A stretch of 63,940 bases of DNA. It comes from Candidatus Merdivicinus intestinavium (GTDB lineage: Bacteria > Bacillota > Clostridia > Oscillospirales > Ruminococcaceae). This document shows positions 42,344-51,133 of the stretch, in pieces. Each line of letters opens with the position of its first letter. The first letter of the stretch is position 1. The notes under the pieces were generated by a model. That model saw only the letters and a list, made by a program, of their open reading frames with translations. It had not been told where the DNA came from and did no database searches. The stretch spans positions 1 through 63,940 of the forward strand of contig DVFM01000100.1 of the NCBI GenBank assembly GCA_018713245.1. The letters run 5' to 3'. Both the position numbers and the translations under genes were made by a program.

Positions 42344-44726
42344 GCTGCAAGCCCTGCTGGGGCGGAAAAAATGGGTCTATCTGGACGGAGCCATGGGCAC
42401 CATGCTCCAGCAGCGGGGGCTGAAGCTGGGGGAGCGGCCGGAGCTTTTTGTGCTGGAGCATCCGGACGAGGTGGCGGACATCCACCGCCAGTATCTGGAA
42501 AGCGGCGCGGACATCCTTTACACCTGCACCTTCGGGGCCAACGCCCACAAGCTGGCGGGAACCGGCGTTTCCCCGGCGCAGGTGATCCGGGCGGCGGTGG
42601 GGGCGGCCAAACAGGCGGCGGAGGGCTTCCCCGGCGAACCGCCCCTCATCGCGCTGGACATCGGCCCCATCGGGGAGCTGCTGGAGCCGGCGGGGACCCT
42701 TTCCTTTGCCGAAGCCTACGAGCTTTTCCGGGAGCAGCTGGCTGCCGGGGAGGAAGCCGGGGCGGACCTGGCGGTTTTTGAAACCATGGCGGACCTGGGA
42801 GAGATGCGGGCGGCCATTCTGGCGGCCAAAGAGCACACCGCCCTCCCCATTTTGGCCACCATGACCTTTGAAAAGGACGGCCGGACCTTTGCCGGATGCA
42901 CCGCCGAAGCCGCCGCCCGGACGCTGGACGGGCTGGGGGTGGATGCGCTGGGCCTCAACTGCTCGCTGGGCCCCGCGGAGGTGCTGCCCATCGCCCGGCG
43001 GATGGCCGCCTGCACCAAAAAGCCGCTGGCGGTGAAGCCGAACGCCGGCCTTCCCGACCCCCGGGACAATTCCTACAATCTCCCCCCGGCGGAATTCGCC
43101 CGGCAGATGGCGGAATTCGCCCCCCTGGGGCTGCGGCTGGCGGGGGGATGCTGCGGCACCGCGCCGGATTATATCCGGGAACTCCGGGCGGCGCTGGAGC
43201 CCCTTCCCTGCCCCCGGCGGGAAAAGATTTCTCCGGCGGCAGTCTGCTCCGCGCTGAAAACGGTGGAGCTTTCCGGCGTGCACATCATCGGCGAGCGGAT
43301 TAACCCCACCGGCAAGAAGCGGTTCCAGCAGGCCCTTCTGGAGCAGGACCTGGATTACATCCTTGCCCAGGGGGCAGCCCAGGCGGACGCCGGGGCGGAC
43401 ATCCTGGACGTCAACGTGGGCCATCCCGGCGTGGACGAACCGGCCCTGATGGAAAAAACGGTCCGGGAGCTTCAGGGGGCCATCGGCCTGCCGCTGCAGA
43501 TCGATTCCTCCGACCCCGCCGCCATTGAGGCGGGGCTGCGGGCTTTCCATGGGGTGGGAATCGTCAACTCGGTCAACGGGGAGGAGGAAAACCTCCGGAA
43601 AATCCTCCCCCTGGTGAAAAAATACGGCGCCTTCGTGGTGGGGCTCACGCTGGACGGCGGCGGCATCCCGCCCACCGCCGAAGCGCGTCTGGCCATTGCG
43701 GAGCGGATTGTCCGGGCGGCGGAACGCTATGGCATCCCCCGGGAAAAGGTGCTCATCGACTGCCTGACCCTCACCGTTTCCGCCCAGCAGTCCCAGGCCG
43801 CCGAAACCCTCCGGGCGGTGCGGCTGGTAAAGGAGAAGCTGGGGCTTAAAACGGTGCTCGGCGTGTCCAACATCTCCTTCGGGCTGCCCAACCGGGGGCT
43901 GCTGAACCGCAGCTTTCTTTCCGCCGCCATGGAGTGCGGCCTGAACCTGCCCATCCTGAACCCCAATATCCCGGACATGACGGCGGCGGTGGCGGCTTAT
44001 AACGTCCTCCACGGCTATGACAAAGACTGCGCCGCCTATATCGGCCGGTTTTCCCGGGAAGAGGAAGCCGCTCCCGCCCCGGCGCCCGCCGGTTCCGGCC
44101 GGACCCTGGCGGAGGCGGTGAAAAAGGGACTCCGGGAGGAAGCCCGGGAAAAAACCGAAGCGCTTTTAAAGGAGAAGGACCCCTTTGACATCATCGACGG
44201 CATCCTCATCCCCGCCCTGGACGAGGTGGGGGCCGGCTTCGAGACGGGGAAGCTCTTCCTGCCCCAGCTCATTAACGCCGCCACCGCCTCCCAGGAAGCC
44301 TTTGAGGCAATCCGCAGACAGATGGCGAAGGAGGGCGGCGCGCCGGTGAACAAGGGAAGCATTATTCTGGCCACCGTCAAGGGGGATATCCACGACATCG
44401 GCAAAAATATCGTCAAGGTGCTGCTGGAAAACTACGGCTACCGGGTCATCGACCTGGGCCGGGATGTGCCGCCGGAAACGGTGGTGGAAACCGCCCTTCG
44501 GGAAAACATCCGGCTGGTGGGGTTAAGCGCCCTCATGACCACCACCCTGAAAAGCATGGCCGAAACCATCCGGCTCCTGCGGGAATCGGGCTGCCCCTGC
44601 AAAATCATGGTGGGGGGCGCCGTTTTGACCGAAAGCTACGCCATGGAGATGGGGGCGGACTACTACGCGAAGGACGCCAAGCGTTCCGCCGACATCGCGC
44701 GGGAAGTGTTTGAAGGGGAGGAATGA
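42333..44726 (+). CDS. metH: Cobalamin-dependent methionine synthase, core (no activation domain)
   Basis: 797 residues from a GTG at 42333. Modules in order: homocysteine-binding (about 1-290, with zinc cysteines in GLNCS and GGCCGT), methyl-folate (pterin) barrel (about 310-560, IGERINPTGKKRF), cobalamin cap (about 590-670) and cobalamin-binding Rossmann domain with GDIHDIGKNIV near 684-694. It transfers methyl from methyl-THF to homocysteine via B12. The reactivation domain is encoded separately upstream. Its stop is three bases before the downstream gene start. Confidence 0.95.
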   Translation: MENKLQALLGRKKWVYLDGAMGTMLQQRGLKLGERPELFVLEHPDEVADIHRQYLESGADILYTCTFGANAHKLAGTGVSPAQVIRAAVGAAKQAAEGFPGEPPLIALDIGPIGELLEPAGTLSFAEAYELFREQLAAGEEAGADLAVFETMADLGEMRAAILAAKEHTALPILATMTFEKDGRTFAGCTAEAAARTLDGLGVDALGLNCSLGPAEVLPIARRMAACTKKPLAVKPNAGLPDPRDNSYNLPPAEFARQMAEFAPLGLRLAGGCCGTAPDYIRELRAALEPLPCPRREKISPAAVCSALKTVELSGVHIIGERINPTGKKRFQQALLEQDLDYILAQGAAQADAGADILDVNVGHPGVDEPALMEKTVRELQGAIGLPLQIDSSDPAAIEAGLRAFHGVGIVNSVNGEEENLRKILPLVKKYGAFVVGLTLDGGGIPPTAEARLAIAERIVRAAERYGIPREKVLIDCLTLTVSAQQSQAAETLRAVRLVKEKLGLKTVLGVSNISFGLPNRGLLNRSFLSAAMECGLNLPILNPNIPDMTAAVAAYNVLHGYDKDCAAYIGRFSREEEAAPAPAPAGSGRTLAEAVKKGLREEAREKTEALLKEKDPFDIIDGILIPALDEVGAGFETGKLFLPQLINAATASQEAFEAIRRQMAKEGGAPVNKGSIILATVKGDIHDIGKNIVKVLLENYGYRVIDLGRDVPPETVVETALRENIRLVGLSALMTTTLKSMAETIRLLRESGCPCKIMVGGAVLTESYAMEMGADYYAKDAKRSADIAREVFEGEE

Positions 44727-44728
44727 GC

Positions 44729-46492
44729 ATGGAACCCATCCGGGAATATCTGAAAACAAAAAAGCTGCTTTTCGACGGGGCCATGGGGACATACTTCCTG
44801 TCCCGGCGTCCCGGGGCGGACCCGCGCTGCGAGCTGGCGAACCTTTCGGACCCCGGCGCAGTAATCGAAATCCACCGGGCCTACCTCCGCGCCGGGGCGA
44901 AGGCGCTGAAAACCAACACCTTCGGGGCGAACACCGCCGCGCTGGAGTGCGGATTGGAAACGGTGCGGGAGATTCTGGAGGCGGGGTACGGCCTGGCTTC
45001 CGGGGCCGCCGGGGAGGACGCTTACGTCTTTGCCGACATCGGCCCCATCGCCGCCCCGGAGGAGGATGCGGCGGCGGAATACTGCAAAATTGCCGACGTG
45101 TTCCTGGAGCTGGGGGCGGAGCATTTCCTTTTTGAGACATTCCCCTCCGCCGCGGGGCTGGAAACGGTCTGCCGGCACATCCGGGAAAAGAAGCCGGACG
45201 CCTTTCTTCTTGTCTCCTTCGCCGCCGCGCCGGACGGCTTTACCCGCCAGGGAGTCCCGGCATCCCGGCTGGTGAAGGAGGCCCTCGCCTTCGCCGATGC
45301 GGCGGGGTGCAACTGCGTGTCCGGCCCCTCCCACCTGCTGCGGCTGACGGGGGAGCTGCGCCGGGAGCTGCCGCCCGAAGCCGTTTTGTCGGTGATGCCC
45401 AATTCCGGGTATCCCGCGGCCCTGGGCGGGCGCACCTATTTTGAGAGCGGGGCGGATTACTTCGCCGGGATGATGGCCCGCATCGCCGAAAGCGGCGCGG
45501 GAATTCTGGGGGGCTGCTGCGGCACCACCCCCGCCCACATCGCCGCCACCGCCCGCATGCTGGCAGAGCCGGCTCGGGAAAGCCGGAAAGGGACTGCCGC
45601 CGGAGCGGAGGCGGTTTCGCAGAAAATTCCCCGCAACCGCTTCCGGGAGAAGCTGGAGGCGGGGAAAAAGGTCGTCGCCGTGGAGGTGGACCCGCCCGTC
45701 AACGATGACGGGGCATTTTTCCTGGAGGCGGCGGCCCGCCTGAAGGCGCTGGGGGCGGACGCCGTCACCATCGCCGACTGCCCGGTGGCGAGGGTGCGGG
45801 CGGATTCGTCCATACTGGCGGCCAAGCTCCGGCGGGAGCTGGATATGGACGCCATCCCCCACATGACCTGCCGGGACCGGAACCTAAACGCCGCCAAGGC
45901 GCTGCTGCTGGGCCTTTCCATGGAGGGGGTGCATAATGTTCTGGTGGTCACCGGCGACCCCGTCCCCAGCGCCAGCCGGGACGAGGTCAAGGCGGTGTTC
46001 AGCTTCAATTCCGCCATGCTGGCGGGGTATATCCGCGCGCTGGGGGAGGAAACCCTCCGGGGGCCGTTCCTCATCGCCGGGGCCCTCAACGTCAACGCCC
46101 CCAATTTTGACGCGGAGCTCAGAAAGGCCCTGCGCAAAAAGGAAAACGGCGTAGAGCTGCTGATGACCCAGCCGGTCTTTACCGATGAGGCCGTCCGGAA
46201 CCTCCGCCGGGCCAAGGAGGAAACCGGCCTGCGCATTCTGGGCGGGCTCATGCCGCCGGTGAGCTACCGCAACGCAAGCTATATGCACAACGAGATTTCC
46301 GGCATCCGCCTTTCGGAAGAAATTCTGGAGCGCTACCGGGACACCGACCGGGAAACCGCCGGAAAGCTGGGGGTTTCCCTCTGCCTGGAGACGGCGGAAA
46401 AAATCGCCCCTTGGGTGGACGGCTACTACCTCATGACCCCTTTTCAGCGCATCGACCTCATTGAGGAAATCATGCGGGGGTTAGGGCGTTAG
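44729..46492 (+). CDS. Bifunctional homocysteine S-methyltransferase / MTHFR
   Basis: 587 residues, YitJ-like fusion. The N-terminal homocysteine methyltransferase domain (about 1-285) has LFDGAMGTY and the zinc pair GGCCGTTPAH. The C-terminal methylenetetrahydrofolate reductase domain (about 300-587) has VEVDPP, MTCRDRN and VVTGDP. It can supply methyl-folate to MetH. The ATG at 44729 has GGGGAGG at seven bases; the ATG at 44723 overlaps the metH stop but is too close to it. It overlaps the convergent phosphoesterase gene by 12 bases. Confidence 0.95.
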   Translation: MEPIREYLKTKKLLFDGAMGTYFLSRRPGADPRCELANLSDPGAVIEIHRAYLRAGAKALKTNTFGANTAALECGLETVREILEAGYGLASGAAGEDAYVFADIGPIAAPEEDAAAEYCKIADVFLELGAEHFLFETFPSAAGLETVCRHIREKKPDAFLLVSFAAAPDGFTRQGVPASRLVKEALAFADAAGCNCVSGPSHLLRLTGELRRELPPEAVLSVMPNSGYPAALGGRTYFESGADYFAGMMARIAESGAGILGGCCGTTPAHIAATARMLAEPARESRKGTAAGAEAVSQKIPRNRFREKLEAGKKVVAVEVDPPVNDDGAFFLEAAARLKALGADAVTIADCPVARVRADSSILAAKLRRELDMDAIPHMTCRDRNLNAAKALLLGLSMEGVHNVLVVTGDPVPSASRDEVKAVFSFNSAMLAGYIRALGEETLRGPFLIAGALNVNAPNFDAELRKALRKKENGVELLMTQPVFTDEAVRNLRRAKEETGLRILGGLMPPVSYRNASYMHNEISGIRLSEEILERYRDTDRETAGKLGVSLCLETAEKIAPWVDGYYLMTPFQRIDLIEEIMRGLGR

Positions 46493-47293
46493 CGTAAAGA
46501 CGCAGATTTCCGGGATGTTCCCCAGCCGCACCGGCAGTTTGGTCGTTCCGATGCCGCAGCTGACGAACAGATCGGATTCCCCGAGACGGTACCAGCCCTT
46601 TCGGAATTCCCGCCCGCCGGGCGGCAGGACCGCTTGTGTCAAAAACGGCAGAGAAACCTGACCGCCGTGGGAATGGCCCGACAGGATCAGGTCCACCCCG
46701 CCGGCGGGAAGTTCCCGGACCGGGTCCGGCTCGTGGGACAGGAGGATGACAAACGCATCTGCGGGGGCGTCCGAAAGGTCCAGGGACGGCGTCCCCAGCA
46801 GGCCGTCGTCCACCCCGGCCAGGACAAGCCCGCTTTCGGGCAGCGAGACCCACCGGTTGTCCAAAACGGAAAATCCGCCCGCTTCCATTACCTGCTCGTA
46901 GACCCGGGAGGCCCCGCCGCCCCGGTCGTGATTCCCCCAGACGGCGTATTTTCCCAGGCCGGCGTCAATCTCCGAGAGCGTTTCCCCGATTTGTTCCAGA
47001 TCAAAAAGGGCCGCGTCCTTTGCGTAGGCGTCGAAAAAATCGCCGCCGAACAGCGCCAGGTCCGGCTTTTCCGCGTTGATTTTTTCCACAATGCGGGAAA
47101 GGTGATCGGGGGAATACAGGCTGCCGAAGTGGGTGTCGGTGAAGAATACCACGGTCAGCGGGCCGGTTTTGCCGTCTGCGGCAGCTTCCTGACGGCTGAC
47201 CCGCAGGAGATTCGGCTCGATCAGCCAGGCGTAGCCGCCCACCAGGATGGCGGCGGCGATGGGAATCCATAGGAACCGGAGAATTTTTTTCAT
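46481..47293 (-). CDS. Membrane-anchored metallophosphoesterase (YkuE/YaeI type)
   Basis: 270 residues. A single N-terminal membrane anchor (ILRFLWIPIAAAILVGGYAWLI) is followed by the catalytic domain: FFTDTHFGSLY, FGGDFFDAYAKD, VWGNHDRGGG, LLSHEPD and LSGHSHGGQVSLPF. This set matches lipid-pyrophosphate-type phosphoesterases acting at the membrane. ATG at 47293 (MKKIL) follows AAAAGAGGACGC. Confidence 0.9.
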   Translation of the reverse strand: MKKILRFLWIPIAAAILVGGYAWLIEPNLLRVSRQEAAADGKTGPLTVVFFTDTHFGSLYSPDHLSRIVEKINAEKPDLALFGGDFFDAYAKDAALFDLEQIGETLSEIDAGLGKYAVWGNHDRGGGASRVYEQVMEAGGFSVLDNRWVSLPESGLVLAGVDDGLLGTPSLDLSDAPADAFVILLSHEPDPVRELPAGGVDLILSGHSHGGQVSLPFLTQAVLPPGGREFRKGWYRLGESDLFVSCGIGTTKLPVRLGNIPEICVFTLTP

Positions 47294-47340
47294 TGCGTCC
47301 TCTTTTCTTGGAAAAATGCCGGAAGGGCGGATAAAAGAAC

Positions 47341-47372
47341 AGGGCGGGCAATTTGCCCGCCCTCTGTGTTTT
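47341..47372. terminator. Bidirectional terminator hairpin
   Basis: AGGGCGGGCAA / TTGCCCGCCCT, T-run on both sides. It serves the GH2 gene (minus). Confidence 0.6.
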
Positions 47373-47382
47373 TTCAAAAGTC

Positions 47383-47525
47383 CTGCGCCGCCCGGCGCCC
47401 GCCGCGCGGCAGCCCGGCCGCATCGGCACAGCCAAGGCAGCCGTACAGCGGGGAAAGACCTGCCGGGGGCGCAGCTTGTCTGCGCCAGCCGGAGCCCGCC
47501 GCGCGGCAGCCCGGCCGCGTCGGCA
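47383..47525. repeat. GC-rich direct repeat, 46 bp, period 97
   Basis: 47383-47428 and 47480-47525 match at all but four positions by eye (core GCCCGCCGCGCGGCAGCCCG). It lies immediately after the GH2 stop codon (minus strand). Confidence 0.8.
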
Positions 47526-47533
47526 TAAAAGAA

Positions 47534-49261
47534 TTAGCGGGTTTCGATGGCGGCGGGGAGCTGGTTGGTTTCCCGGATGCGGCGGTAAATTTCCGGCGAG
47601 AATTTCGGGGTACGGTCGTAGCGGAACAGGCCGTTCTGCTCCTGCTCCACATCATAGGGCTGGGTGTAGCAGAAGGCGCAGATCTTTTCGTTTTCCAGCA
47701 GCACCCGGGTCAGGCCGCAGTAGCGGCTGCAAACTTCTTCCTCGGTTTTGGAAGCCTGGCCGTAGCCCCAGCCGTCCTGAACGCCGGGGCTCCACCAGGT
47801 GCCGCCGTATTCGCTGACGAAAAGGGGCGTTCTGCCGTCCCATTTTGCCCACTGGGGGAAGTTTTCAAAGCATTCGCCCTCCCCGGTGCGGGCATAGTGC
47901 TCCGCCATAACGGCGGGGTCCTGTTCGTAGTCGTGGACGTCGTAAAGGTCGGTTTTGCCGGTGTGGACAAAGCCGCTGGTGTCAATGACCGGGCGGGTGC
48001 GGTCCAGGAGCTTGGTCATTTCATATACCCGGAGGACGGTCTCCTGGGCGGTGGGGGAGTAATATTCCGGCTGCGTCTCGTTAAAGGGGCACCATCCCAC
48101 AATGGAGGGGTGGTTGAAGTCCCGTTCCACCGATTCCGTCCATTCGGGGAGGAAAATTGCCAGGGCTTCCGGGCGGGTGATGTCAAACCCCCAGTTGGGA
48201 TATTCGCCCCAGCAGAGATACCCCAGCTTGTCCGCCCAGTAGAGGAAACGGGGCTCGAATACCTTCTGATGGAGCCGGGCGCCGTTAAAGCCAAGGTCCT
48301 GGCACCGGATAATGTCCGCCTTCAGGTCATCGTCGGTGGGGGCGGTGTAGATGCCGTCGGGATAAAAGCCCTGGTCCAGCACCAGGCGCTGAAACACCGG
48401 TTTGCCGTTTAAGTACACCGCGCCGTCATGAACCTCCACCCCGCGCAGGCCGAAATAGCCCGTTACCCGGTCGCCTCCGGAAAGGGAGAGGGTCAGGTCG
48501 TAAAGGGCAGGGTGGCCCGGCTCCCACAGGTCGATGAGGGAGAGGGGAAGCTCTGCCGTCACGTGCGGGGCCGCTTTGACCGAAACCCGTCCGGCGAGGC
48601 GGCCGTCCAGGTCCGCGTCGGCGGTGAGCATCAGCCCTTCCGGGCAGCCGCTGATGGTTACGTCAATGGAAACCTTCCCGTTGCGGTAATCGGGCGTCAC
48701 GCGGCAGCCCGCGATGTAGGTTTTGGGGACCGGCTCCAGCCAGACGGTCTGCCAGATGCCGGTGGTGCGGGTGTAGTCGCAGCCGTGGGAGCGAAGCTCC
48801 GAGCTCTGTTTTCCCCGGGGCTGGCGGCCGCTGCGGACATCGTCCTGGGCGCAGACGGTAATGAGATTTTCGCCGGGCTGCGCCGCGTCGGTAATGTCCA
48901 GGGTGAAGGGCGTGTAGCCCCCCTGATGAACGCCGACGGAACGCCCGTTAAGCCATACCTCGCAGCGGTAGTCCACCGCCCCGAAGTGAAGCAGCAGCCG
49001 GCCGGAGAGATCGGCCTCCGCCACGGTGAAGCGCCGCTTGTACCAGACCGCCGGCATGAAGTCGGTAAAGCCGATGCCGGAAAGACGGCTTTCCGGGCAG
49101 AAGGGGACCAGGATTGTCTGCCCCAGGTGCTCCGCTTCCGGCAGGCCGCGGGCCCGGCCGCTGTCGGAAAAGTCAAAGTCAAATTCCCATTCGCCGTTCA
49201 GATTGGTCCAGATAGGACGCACCATCTGCGGGCGGGGATATTCAGGGCGGGGGATGTTCAT
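47534..49261 (-). CDS. Glycoside hydrolase family 2 (beta-glycosidase)
   Basis: 575 residues: sugar-binding jelly-roll (about 1-160), Ig-like domain and barrel. Acid/base Glu in WCPFNETQ (near 370) and nucleophile in VSEYGGTW (near 500). Members act as beta-galactosidases, glucuronidases or mannosidases; specificity is not readable. No signal peptide. ATG at 49261 has AAAGGAGTGG; an earlier ATG near 49354 is unsupported. Confidence 0.93.
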   Translation of the reverse strand: MNIPRPEYPRPQMVRPIWTNLNGEWEFDFDFSDSGRARGLPEAEHLGQTILVPFCPESRLSGIGFTDFMPAVWYKRRFTVAEADLSGRLLLHFGAVDYRCEVWLNGRSVGVHQGGYTPFTLDITDAAQPGENLITVCAQDDVRSGRQPRGKQSSELRSHGCDYTRTTGIWQTVWLEPVPKTYIAGCRVTPDYRNGKVSIDVTISGCPEGLMLTADADLDGRLAGRVSVKAAPHVTAELPLSLIDLWEPGHPALYDLTLSLSGGDRVTGYFGLRGVEVHDGAVYLNGKPVFQRLVLDQGFYPDGIYTAPTDDDLKADIIRCQDLGFNGARLHQKVFEPRFLYWADKLGYLCWGEYPNWGFDITRPEALAIFLPEWTESVERDFNHPSIVGWCPFNETQPEYYSPTAQETVLRVYEMTKLLDRTRPVIDTSGFVHTGKTDLYDVHDYEQDPAVMAEHYARTGEGECFENFPQWAKWDGRTPLFVSEYGGTWWSPGVQDGWGYGQASKTEEEVCSRYCGLTRVLLENEKICAFCYTQPYDVEQEQNGLFRYDRTPKFSPEIYRRIRETNQLPAAIETR

Positions 49262-49300
49262 GGAATACCACTCCTTTTTCCGTATTTTGAAAGCACCTTT

Positions 49301-49329
49301 ATTATAGAGAGCATTCCCGAAAAAGTCAA
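49301..49329 (-). promoter_or_regulatory. Promoter of the GH2 gene
   Basis: Minus strand TTGACT (49324-49329), 17-base spacer starting TTTTCGGG, perfect TATAAT (49301-49306). Confidence 0.8.
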
Positions 49330-49353
49330 TGAGGATTCCCGGCGGAATCCTCA
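49330..49353 (-). terminator. Hairpin ending the spoIVA transcript (likely)
   Basis: TGAGGATTCC / GGAATCCTCA with a CGGC loop; on the minus strand it is followed by TTGACTTTTTC. Confidence 0.55.
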
Positions 49354-49390
49354 CTTTTACAATTTGGAAACGGAAAATTCAGAGAAAGCG

Positions 49391-49618
49391 CCCCCGCCCG
49401 GCAAAACGATAGGAGCGGAACCCTCCCAATGCGGCGAGCCCGGCGAGCCGTCCGGCGGTCGGAACGGAGCCAGACTGCCGCGCCGAATCAACAGCGGGGT
49501 TCCCCCGTGTGATGAAACGATAGGAGCGGAACCCTCCCAATACGGCGAGCCCGACGAGCCGTCCGGCGGTCGGAACGGCGCCAGACTGCCGCGTCGAATT
49601 AACAGCGGGGTTCCCCCG
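49391..49618. repeat. Two tandem copies of a 111-bp unit
   Basis: The CCCCCG start recurs at 49391, 49502 and 49613 (period 111). Copies differ at roughly ten positions. The unit includes CGATAGGAGCGGAACCCTCC and CAGACTGCCGC. It starts ten bases after the spoIVA stop codon. Confidence 0.9.
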
Positions 49619-49628
49619 CCCGGCTTGG

Positions 49629-51107
49629 TTAGAGGATAAGGCAGACGAGGCCGTTGCACCCTTCGTTGATGATGCGTTCAATGGTTTCCTGGAGCTTCAG
49701 GCGGGCGTCGGTGGGCATGCGGTAGAGCTTGTTGTGCAGCCCTTCGTTGACCAGCTCGTGCAGGGACTTGCCGAAAATATTGGATTCCCAGATTTTGGTG
49801 GGGTTTTCCTCAAATTCGTCCAACAGGAATTTGACCAGCTCCTCCGATTGCTTTTCCGACCCTACAATGGGATTTACCTCGGTCTGAATGTCGGCTTTCA
49901 TCATGTGGATGCTGGGGGCGCTGGCCCGGAGGCGCACGCCGTATTTGCCGCCCTGGCGGACAATTTGAGGTTCCTCCAGGGTCAGTTCGTCCATGGTGGG
50001 CATGACGATGCCGTAGCCTGTTGCAGCCACCTCGTCCAGAGCGCCCTTGAGCTTGCTGTACTCCCGCTGGCAGGCGGCCAGCTCCTTCATGCAGGGCATC
50101 AGATCCGCCTCGTCGGTGATGGTGAGGCCGGTGGCTTCGCCGAGAATCTGGTAGAAAAGCGCGGGCTTGAGCTGGATGGATACCCGGGCCTGGCCGGTCC
50201 CCAGATCAATTTTCGGCATGGTCACGGAGGCAATGTGCTCGCAGCCGGAAAGGGCCGCCCCCATGCCGGAGAGATCCCGCAGCAGCCGCATTTCCCGGGC
50301 GGTCTCCCGGATGGCGTCGAACACGGCGGATTTGAGCCAGTGTCCCTTCTCCAGGGAGATAATCCAGCGGGGGAGCTCCACGGCAATCTCCCGGACCGGG
50401 AATTCCAGCAGCATTTCCGACAAAAGGCCCTTGATGTCCTCTTCGGTCAGCTCCAGACAGTTGACCACCGCCACCGGACGGCCGTATTTTTCCTCCATCT
50501 GCTTTTGGAGGGAGAGGGTCTCGGGGGCGCGGGGGGAGGCGGTGTTCAGGAGGATGAGGAAAGGCTTCCCAAGCTCCGAAAGCTCCCGGATGACCCGTTC
50601 CTCCGCCTCCTCGTATTCCTCCCGGGGGATGTCGGTGAAGCTGCCGTCGGTGGTGAGGACCAATCCCAGGGTGGAATGGTCGGTGATGACCTTGCGGGTC
50701 CCCACCTCGGCGGCCATGTTGAAGGGGACCTCATCCTCAAACCAGGGGGTCCGCACCATGCGGGGGGCCTCGTTTTCAAAATACCCCAAAGAGCTGGGGA
50801 CGATGTAGCCCACGCAGTCGATGAGCCGCACCCGGGCCGAGGCGTGCTCCTCCAGCTCCACCTGGGCGGCCTCCTCGGGGATGAACTTCGGCTCGGTGGT
50901 CATGATGGTCTTGCCGGCGGCGGACTGGGGCAGCTCGTCGGTGGCCCGCTCCCGGACAAATTCGCTTTGAATGTGGGGGATCACCAGGGTTTCCATGAAT
51001 TTCTTGATAAAGGTGCTTTTTCCCGTCCGCACCGGCCCGACAATTCCAATGTAGATGTCGCCGCCGGTGCGCAGGGCGATATCCCGGTAAATGTTCCGAT
51101 ATTCCAT
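49629..51107 (-). CDS. spoIVA: Stage IV sporulation protein A (SpoIVA)
   Basis: 492 residues, the usual length. An ATPase that polymerises on the forespore to form the basement layer of the spore coat. The N-terminus MEYRNIYRDIALRTGGDIYIGIVGPVRTGKST carries the Walker A (GPVRTGKST, 24-32). LIDCVGY and TTDGSFTDIPREEY follow. The C-terminal IINEGCNGLVCLIL tail is typical of the membrane-targeting end. GGAGGTATTGGA precedes the ATG. It is co-transcribed with sipL (26-base gap). Confidence 0.98.
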   Translation of the reverse strand: MEYRNIYRDIALRTGGDIYIGIVGPVRTGKSTFIKKFMETLVIPHIQSEFVRERATDELPQSAAGKTIMTTEPKFIPEEAAQVELEEHASARVRLIDCVGYIVPSSLGYFENEAPRMVRTPWFEDEVPFNMAAEVGTRKVITDHSTLGLVLTTDGSFTDIPREEYEEAEERVIRELSELGKPFLILLNTASPRAPETLSLQKQMEEKYGRPVAVVNCLELTEEDIKGLLSEMLLEFPVREIAVELPRWIISLEKGHWLKSAVFDAIRETAREMRLLRDLSGMGAALSGCEHIASVTMPKIDLGTGQARVSIQLKPALFYQILGEATGLTITDEADLMPCMKELAACQREYSKLKGALDEVAATGYGIVMPTMDELTLEEPQIVRQGGKYGVRLRASAPSIHMMKADIQTEVNPIVGSEKQSEELVKFLLDEFEENPTKIWESNIFGKSLHELVNEGLHNKLYRMPTDARLKLQETIERIINEGCNGLVCLIL

Positions 51108-51133
51108 TCCAATACCTCCGCTCTCTGACAATT

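Larger units (their letters stand above)
49262..49628. other. 367-base intergenic region: GH2 promoter, hairpin and 111-bp repeats
   Basis: Holds the GH2 promoter (49301-49329), a hairpin (49330-49353) and a two-copy tandem repeat (49391-49618). No coding sequence; frames over the repeats are artefacts of high GC. Confidence 0.75.
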
